From Haematococcus lacustris (Eukaryota > Chlorophyta > Chlorophyceae > Chlamydomonadales > Haematococcaceae): a stretch of 64,000 bases of DNA. Below are positions 56,696 through 64,000 of the stretch, in pieces (within the stretch, counting starts at the first letter, position 1; each line of letters begins with the position of its first letter). Under the pieces are notes generated by a model. The model searched no databases. It had not been told where the DNA came from and saw only the letters and a list, made by a program, of their open reading frames with translations. The position numbers and the translations under genes are program-made. Where the stretch lies: NCBI GenBank assembly GCA_030144725.1, contig JASKMD010000006.1, positions 2,591,433 through 2,655,432 of the forward strand, read 5' to 3'.

Positions 56696-59600
56696 TCAAG
56701 TCATGGAGGGCTGCTTGGGCAGCTGGGTGTGCATAGCCGCGGAGCTGTGCCTGCTGACCAGGGTCGACAACACGGAACCGTGTCGATTGCCAGCCGACGC
56801 AGCTGGCAGGATGGAGCCATCGCGCCTCATCACTTGTTTGCCACCCCCTTCACGGGCTTCTCGTGCTGCCTGAGCCGCCTCCGCCTTTGCAGCTACTGCC
56901 TCAGCAATGGTTGCCTGCAGCACATACCACAGTCGAATGCCCTCTTGCCACAGGTGCTACGTGGCTGACTGCTTTGCCTTGCTTCATGCTTCATGATAAT
57001 GTGCTGGCGTGACATTGATGCCCGCCTATGCCACGCCATGCCGGTCAGCGCCATGTCTGCGTCACACGGGCGTGAGTGACAAGTGAACCATGTAAGCACA
57101 ACATTAGTAACCGTGGCCAACCTGCGGGTCTGACTCGCTGATGTGCGCCTTGAGGGCGCCAGCGACCAGCGCTTCCACATCCAGCTCGGGCGGCAGGTGC
57201 GACAGAAGTTCCGCAATGCGCCGGCTCTCCGCAGTAATGCCTGCAAGCCGGGGTGGTCAGGCGCTGCGATGGGGTGCAGCCCAGGGCCGGTGTTCTGGTG
57301 CCAAGCACTTCAAGGGGCAAGGGGCGGTGCCCCTGGCAGTGGCGCCTGGATGTCGCTGGCATGGGACTGGAACTGGATGCCGCTGCTGTGCTGCTGCTGT
57401 GCATGGGCTGCTGCTGGGCATGCGCCCAAAGGTAGCATGGATGCGATAAATGCTAAACGCCTCGTTTTGTGTGGGGGCTGCTACTGTGTTCACCTTGTAT
57501 AGCCCTCCACTGTGTGCCCTCATGTGCCCCTCATGTGCCCCTTATGTGCCCTGTCCATCCCCCACCTGGCCTTTCACCACCGGGTCTGCTCTGCATGCCA
57601 ATGCCCTGCCGCAGACCTCACCACGATTACGACAACCACCATGGCAACCGCTGTAGCCTAGTCATGGGCATGGACATGGGTCGACCCAGGCAGATGCAGA
57701 TGTGGTGCTGATGCTGTTGCATGAGCAGGAACAAGTGCAGACACGTTGCTGCACAGTGAGTTGCAAAATGTGCTTAGAGGCTTTGGCACTTGAGGATAAG
57801 GGTAGGGAGAGCCTAAGCCATCAGCAGCAGCGCGCCGCCACACTACTGCTGACCACCCCATGGTAGTTGACTGTGCCCACACTTAGGTGTCCTTTGGAGG
57901 GGGCCTTTGGAGGTGCGAGAGTCAGTGACGCACGGGTATGAGCAGGTATGAGCAGGTATGAGCAGGTATGAGCCTAGTAGCGCGATGCCTCCGAAGAAGC
58001 GGAAGAGGACCGCGGAGGAAAAGCCACGTCCGATTAAAAGCTCGCGAAAACGCAAGCAACGCAAGCCCCCACAGGCCCCAGGCAGCAGCCAGGAGGCCAC
58101 ACAGCTACTGCTGACCACCCCATGCCCTCAACAGGCACGGTGGCAGATGCAGTGGGTGTCGAGGTGCACGTTTGAGGGTAAGGGTGGGGGGTACCCACGT
58201 GCAGTGGTTGGGCGGAGGATGAACAGGAGGAAGCCAGCACACACCACCCAGCACACCACCTGCAGGTCAGTGGCCAATAATGTTGGTCAAAAATGAGGCC
58301 AAGAATCAGGCACGCTGCCCTTACCAGCGGGCCTACAGTGAGGAAGGAGGGAGGAGGAGGGTAGTGCATGCAGCCTTGGATCGTCAGCAGCAGTCATGGG
58401 CCCTGCGCCTGCAACCATGCGCTACTCCCTGTTGCGCTACTGCCCGCAAGTGACCCGCAGAGCGTTTGAGTATAGAGTTGGAGCAGAGCAGGTTTGATGT
58501 GTTTGAGGCTGCCTGCCTGCCAGCAAGACACATCTCCCCAGGTGACGGCTGCCGCTGGGCCTTGAGCCCTGCCGCCTGTAGGCACTTCACTGAGGACAGC
58601 CACTGATGCTTTCAGCTGTACGCCAGTTGTAAGCCCTTGACTCACAAAGGTGATGATGTGCATGACCACGGCCTGGTGGTACACGCCTTGCACCTGAACC
58701 CATGCAGCCACACAGGGGCACAGTCAGAGGCAAAGCCAAGGATGTAGAGCCAGCTCGGAGCCAGTGCCAGTGCCAGGGCCAGTGGCATGCAGTACAGGGT
58801 TAGGTCATGGCCAGGGGTAGGGGTAGGGCAAGGGGTAGAGGCCAAAGTCAGGAGTGTGGGGCAGGTTCAGACGGGTTCACTGCCCCACTATGCCTCCCCC
58901 ACATTGCTGGCTGCTGCTGTCCCTGCTGCCTGCACTGCTGCCCTTTGGCCTGGCTGCCACCCACGAAATAGTTGTACTGGTCGTTCAACAGCGAGAGGCC
59001 TCCTGTGACATCAACATTGCCACACTGCGCAACAGCAGAGCAGGGCATGGGGTATCAGGGCATGGCTGAGTGGCGGCAGTGCATGCTGCAGCAAGCTCAC
59101 AAAGCTGATGATTGAGCAGGTCCATGGCCGGGGTGTATGCGATGGCAGTGGACAGGGTTGCCAGGCCAGGCAGGCATCAGTGAAGCACACGGTCAGCAAG
59201 GCACGGAATGTAAGTGATGGTGCAGCAGGGGTTGAACAATGGTGTAGGCTGGACAGGTGGAGCATGAGGGGTGGGGCTTGAGGGGTGGGGCATGAGGGGT
59301 GGGGCATGAGGGGTGGGGCATGAGGGGTGGGGCATGAGGGGTGGGGCATGAGGGGTGGGGCATGAGGGGTGGGGCATGAGGGGTGGGGCATGAGGGGTGG
59401 GGCATGAGGGGTGGGGCATGAGGGGTGGGGCATGAGGGGTGGGGCATGAGGGGTGGGGCTTGAGGGGTGGGGCATGAGGGGTGGGGCTTGAGGGGTGGGG
59501 CAGGGGGGGGCGGGCAGGAGGGGTGGGGCATGAGGGGTGGAGCATGTTATCAGATCAACACTGACCTCGTATATGAAATGAAATGCTTCATTGCCCAGGT

Positions 59601-62600
59601 GCAGCTCAGAGTCAACTTGCAGCAGCAGGGACTGCACCGAGTAGATCAGCTGCAGCGGCGCAACCATGAGCAGCCGCAGGCGCGTCAGCACCAGCAGCCA
59701 AAACAATGCACAAAGGTCAACACTGAAGGTCGGAGGGGAAGACCTAGAGGGTCTGGAGGGAGGCCCCCTGCCGTGCAGGTCAGCAGTGAGGCCCGCATGC
59801 TGGGTGCTGGCCTGGCTGGCTGCCCCCCGCCTCTGCCCTCTGCTGGTGCCCCTCTTTCCCCTCCTTCCTCCTCTCTCCCTTTCCCTGCCTTCACCTCACC
59901 TCCCCTGTCCCCTGTTGCCTGTCCCCTGCTGTTCCCTGCCTCACCTGCTTCAGGGCCTGGTCCAACCCATTGTGCACAAACTGCAGGGCAGCAGGCAGCA
60001 AGGCATCAGGCAGCAGGTCAGTCACAGACAGGAGGCAGGGCACCACCAGGGGCAGCGACAGGGCAAGGGGTGGAGAGTTGGAGACCTGGCCCAGTGCATT
60101 CACAGGGACAGTGACAAGGAGAGAGGTGGAGAGGTGGAGGTGGGGCGGAGGGTGCCAGACAGCATGCAGCGCACCAGTGCGAGGTGGTGCACTGCCTACA
60201 GCCAGCTGGGCAGCATGGCAGGACGTCAGAGGCAGGTCAGCTGATTGATATCCCACTGAGATACATGCAGAGAGGTGGAGGGATGGAGAGTTGGAGCCAG
60301 GCTGGAGATCTGCCAGCTCCAGGCCTCGCGGCCCACAAGGGACCACAGCTGTCCTTTGCATCCATTTAGCCCGGAAATCTTCCACTCAACCCAGCTCAAT
60401 CGTCTTCCACTCAGCTCAGAGATCTTTTACTCAATATAACTCAGCTGAGTCGTTAAGCTCAGCTCAGCCCAGCTCAACTCAGAGATCTTCCACTCAACTC
60501 AGCTCAATCGTCCAACTCAGCTGTTCAGCTCAGCTCAGTCAAGTACTGCCAAGGTCACTTTGCTAGCCTTCAAAGCAGCACTGGATGCCAGGCTGGAATC
60601 ACTCATGGCAGAGCATGTCTTCCAAGGGCAACTGCAGCCACGGGGGTGTGGCCCACAAACGCACCGGGTAGAAGGGGTTGTCAGGGGGAAGGCAGTCAGC
60701 AGGGTTCAGGGCCATGCAGCCGGTCATGGTGTACAACACATCTGCGCCCTTGGCAAACATGACGCCCTGGGTGGCCAGCTGGAAGTGAGGGGAGGGGTCG
60801 CCAGCAACCAGTGGAGCTTCACGGCCATAGCTGCAGGCAGCGCAGCGCAACGACACCGCAACCCCTGGCCCCACACACCTGGGCTTGAAACACAGGCGCA
60901 GCCCCTGGTTGGGCCCTGACACGCTCGAGGGCCCGCTCCTTGCCCTGACCCGAGGCGAGTGGGACCCTCAGGCCTGGCCCTGGCCCTCCACACCATGCCC
61001 TGTCGCCCTGCCCCTACCCCTGACCCCGTGACCCTAATACCAGAGGTGAGGATGCAACTTAAAGCCGTGCAGCATCCCTTCCTGCCTCAGCCCCTGATCC
61101 TCGCCCTCACCCTCACCCAGGCCAAGGCCCAGCCGCTAGTCACAGCTTGCAGTGTACCAGTCACGGCTGCACCCAGCACCATATGGGTCATGTTGTCAAC
61201 CCACAGCAGCGTATCGTACTCCATCACCCCTGACCCCGCAACCCTGCCCTTGAGCTGTGCCCCACCCCGTGCCCCGACCCTGGCCACATCCCTACCCCCA
61301 CCTCTACCTTCCCCCCTGCTGCTGCCTCCCGCTACTCACAGCATGGCCTCGTACTCTCGCTGCAGGCCCAGCAACTCCGTCCGCAGCATGTCGCGGTTGC
61401 CTTGCTTGTCGAAAGCCGTGGTGCCCCCCAGGGGGTAGGGCAGGGCAGTGACGGGACCCGGGGTGATGTCTATGTACTGGCCAGAGACGAGGCGCTGGGA
61501 GTAGAACCTGCAGTTCGCAGCATTTGTCAGTCAGTGACTTTGGTCGGAGAGTGACCCTATGGGACAGCCGACCTTTCTATCCCTCCGACTCTTACACCTC
61601 AGCGTAGCAAGCTGTCTGTGTACGGCTGGAGCCGTGCCCCAGCACCCTCTCCCCCTCCCGCCCTCCTTCCCTGTCCATCCCCATCCCACCCTCCCCTCCC
61701 CCCCTCCCGCCCTCCCCTCCCCCCTCCCGCCCTCCCCTCCCCCCCTCCCGCCCTCCTACCCTCCCCCAACTCACATCACACTCTTGCTCCGGAACTTCAC
61801 AAACTGGGCCAACTGCGGGCAAGCAGCAGCCAGAAGCACAGTGAGACCGCACTGAGGCGGGTGTCCCCACACCCACACCCTCCCCTCATGGCTAGGTGCG
61901 ATGCAGCCGCCCTGGTGGCAGAGTTCTGAGTGGGCTCCAGTGGGGTGCGTGGTGCAGGCTGGTTACGCCCCCTGCCGCCTACATTGCTGGTGGCAATGGG
62001 CGAAGAAACTGCGGCGAGTTGAACGAACCCAATGGAGGCGATGACAATCTGCATACAAGCATAAGCATTTAGGCCTGAGCACGAGCATTCAAGCATGAGC
62101 ATTCAAGCATGAGCATTCAAGCATGAGCATGCAAGCATTCATGAGCTCTCTCAATCCGGGTGGAGGCAAGGCTGGGTGGCCTAGCTGCCAGTGTCCACAC
62201 CATCCATGAGGGCGCTGGTGATGCCACAGACAGCCAGTGTGGCTCATGCGTGCGCAGTATACCAAGTGGCAACTGGGCCAGTGAGCCAGTGAGCTGTGAG
62301 GCCTGGTGGCTGTCAAGTTCAGCTCTCATGTGGACGATGAGGCTGGCCAAGCCACAAGTGTGCATGATGAGGCTGGCCGGCGGTGCTGACGATGGCGCAG
62401 GCAATGTAACGAATGGCTAACGGGCCTGGCCTGGGAGTGAGGGGCGGCCAGTGGGCCAGAGTGGCAGACAGTGGCAGAGGAGGCAAGGGCGGTGGCAGAG
62501 GCAGTGTTGCAGGTGCAGGCGGGTGCAGGGGCAGCAGCAGCTGGCGTGGGGGCTGGGAATGGCAGCAAGTGGGCGCTGCTGCTCACCACAAACAGCGCCC

Positions 62601-63902
62601 ACACAATGAAGGGCCACCTGCAGCACACAGGAGCACACATGACCACACACACCCTTGCAGCCTGCACAGTGACTCCAGTGAGATGGCTTGGCTGGCCGGC
62701 TGCAGGGCTACTGCTGCTGCTCTAACCACAATTTGCAGCCGCTGCAGCTGCCTCGTGCCCCTAGCTGCCCCTTGCAGCTGCTTCGTGCTCCCTCCTGCAG
62801 CTGCCGTGCCACAGGATGGTGTGGTTGCTGCTGGTGCTCATGACGTTTTTGCGCGCGCGTGCGTGCGTGCGTGTGTTGACGTGTTCTCCTGGGACTTACA
62901 CTAGCCACAGCACAGCCGCTTGGGAGTGAACCAGGCGCCTGCTGGCCAGGCTGGCTGCAGCGGGAGGTATAACGATGCCGTTGGCGTCGCGCTGCTCAAC
63001 TGGCCCCTTCCAGAACATCATAGCCCGCAGTACCCTCTTGGCCAGGCTGGGACGATTTGCCTTGGCTGCAGGAAGGGGACACAGGCCAGGCTTAGCACCA
63101 GGACACACAAACCCACGAGGGCGACTTCAGCCTGGGCAATGACATGGACCAGGAAAGCCCAGGAAACCCACAAGGGTGACTGGTCAGCCTGGGCCATGAC
63201 TAGACTGGCCATGATTAGACTGGCCATGACATAGCAGGCTGGAGGAGACATAGCAGGCAGGAGCAGACAGAGGAGATCAGATGAGATCAGGAGATTCATC
63301 AGAGGATCAGAGAATATCAAATAATATCAGATGAGATCAAAGGATATAAGAGGATGTTATAGAAGGGCGGGCAGCCTGGGGCAGGGTTTGATTGGGTCTG
63401 GGAGGAAACACAAGAGGCTGCCGGTGGGTAGAGAGGGAGTTTCCAGGTCCTATGCTGCTCCCGCTGCATAGAGTGGGGAACTGAGGGAGGGCAGCTGTGC
63501 CGAGCTCACGTCTGAAGCCTGCCAGGGGTAGCGGGAACATGTCAGGCCTGTGCTTGGCATGGCCGCATGCTGAGATTCAGGTGAGGACAAGTAGTGCAGG
63601 TGGGGCAACAGCCTCAGGTACCACAGGGGCAGAGGAGGAAGAAAGGGGAGAGGGAGGGGTAAAGGGAAGATGGACGCTTGGAAGATGTCAAGCAAGCAAT
63701 GCTGGCCTGGCTCACCAGCAGCCAAAGCCTGCAGGGCTGTGATGTTCAGCTTTGCAGCGGGACCACCAGCACCAGACGGTCCACCTTTGGCACCCCTGCC
63801 CCTGCCCTCCTCCTCCTCATCGCCAGGGCGTGCGGCGTCATCGCCCGCATTGTCCTCCATGTCCCCGCCATTCTGCAGTTCAACCACCAAGTTGCTGGCC
63901 AT
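56696..63902 (-). CDS. Tiny-macrocysts (TmcB/TmcC)-like multi-pass membrane protein, many exons
   Basis: Start at 63902 (MASNLVVELQNGGDMEDNA). Phase-consistent exons: 63902-63716, 63569-63510, 63065-62900, 62617-62587, 62048-61983, 61812-61775, 61507-61340 and 61243-61117. Less exactly bounded exons lie near 60827-60668, 59727-59568, 59030-58970 and 58697-58650. The last two are 57240-57122 and 56914-56696. Membrane segments include WPFIVWALFV, IVIASIGFVQLAAV and LCALFWLLVLTRLRLL. Family-like strings are LRTELLGLQREYEAML, DCLPPDNPFYPV, LLLQVDSELHLGNEAFHFIY, YHQAVVMHIITF and SRRIAELLSHLPPELDVEAL. These resemble, from memory, the tail of TmcB-like proteins expanded in volvocine algae. No PAS motif was identified in the exons found. 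Function in algae is unknown. Confidence 0.62.
57939..57973. repeat. GTATGAGCAG decamer tandem repeat
   Basis: Nearly four copies inside an intron of the minus-strand membrane-protein gene. Confidence 0.85.
57985..58296 (+). other. Basic ORF inside an intron of the opposite-strand gene, possibly repeat-family derived
   Basis: Opens with MPPKKRKRTAEEKPRPIKSS, a nuclear-localisation-like start reminiscent of the start of the ORF at 10527 (MPPRGKRKRP). Nearby sequence is duplicated: CTACTGCTGACCACCCCATG occurs at about 57843 and about 58105. It may be a fragment of a dispersed repetitive gene inserted antisense in this intron. No conserved C-terminal block like that at 10527-11576 is present. 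Confidence 0.3.
59257..59546. repeat. 14-base minisatellite GGGGTGGGGCATGA, about 20 copies
   Basis: Very regular units with only a few CATGA-to-CTTGA changes, ending 20 bases below the 5' splice site at 59567 of the minus-strand gene. It lies within an intron, and its minus-strand form (CATGCCCCACC) is C-rich in the sense of the gene. Confidence 0.95.
60380..60545. repeat. Degenerate CTCAG/AGCTCA-rich tandem tract
   Basis: Words such as CAGCTCAGCTCAG, ACTCAGCTCAATCGTC and AGAGATCTTCCACTCA recur. The long unit GAGATCTT(C/T)(C/T)ACTCA occurs twice. It lies in an intron of the membrane-protein gene. Confidence 0.75.
62058..62136. repeat. GCATGAGCATTCAA tandem repeat
   Basis: About five imperfect copies of a 14-base unit directly before (in gene sense) the acceptor of exon 62048-61983. 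Confidence 0.85.
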
Positions 63903-64000
63903 TGGTCTGTTGGACTGTGCTCATGTCATGGGCCTGACCCCCAGGGTATCGCATCCTGGGCCCACACTCCTGCTGCACAGCTTCAAAGCAGAGTGGGGCT

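Noticed and set aside
59257..59546. CRISPR array
   Set aside because: Units are contiguous tandem repeats with no unique spacers, there are no cas genes, and the window is eukaryotic nuclear DNA.
59011..59706. Pro-His-Ala tandem-repeat protein (MPHPSCPTPHAPP)
   Set aside because: Translation of the 14-base minisatellite in an intron.

Overview
The window looks like nuclear DNA of a chlorophycean green alga of the order Chlamydomonadales, most likely Haematococcus-like. The evidence is GC-rich sequence with many short phase-consistent exons, very long C/G-only simple repeats inside introns, a plastid ribosomal protein gene with a transit peptide, a tiny-macrocysts (TmcB-like) membrane protein of the kind expanded in volvocine algae, and TTAGGG-type interstitial telomeric repeats. 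The genus is an inference; the algal origin is well supported.

Layout. 1-1.4 kb: part of a fluoride export channel gene (FEX/CrcB) on the minus strand, cut by the window edge. 2.0-6.7 kb: two almost identical five-exon genes for plastid ribosomal protein bS21c, head to head in a 1.18-kb inverted duplication whose spacer holds a 1-kb GGGGC array. 7.27-9.22 kb: a PIF/Harbinger transposon nested inside a short hAT-like element, both with target-site duplications. 10.5-11.6 kb: a two-exon Pro-rich ORF of a probably repetitive family. 12.2-39.9 kb: seven exons for an ACHT-type plastid thioredoxin, then seventeen for a molybdenum-cofactor-sulfurase-like NifS domain. All 24 exons share one consistent reading frame (899 codons plus stop), so a single fused gene is possible. 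One intron contains about 14.3 kb of (CCCCTG)n with a 500-N assembly gap; others hold an interstitial telomeric palindrome and a pogo-like transposon with an internally deleted transposase.

41.1-43.2 kb: a complete UFC1 gene (Ufm1-conjugating enzyme) with a hairpin element in its last intron. 45.4-53.0 kb: a large gene of unknown function with Ser/Gln/Ala-rich low complexity. 53.0-56.7 kb: no gene recognised. 56.7-63.9 kb: a minus-strand, many-exon membrane protein resembling the tiny macrocysts family.

The genes do not form an operon or an obvious pathway. The unifying feature is intron architecture: G-rich arrays tend to follow 5' splice sites and complementary C-rich arrays precede 3' splice sites. 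The giant six-frame open stretches at 4.0-5.3 kb, 21.3-36.1 kb and 39.0-39.9 kb are consequences of simple repeats and are not annotated as proteins.
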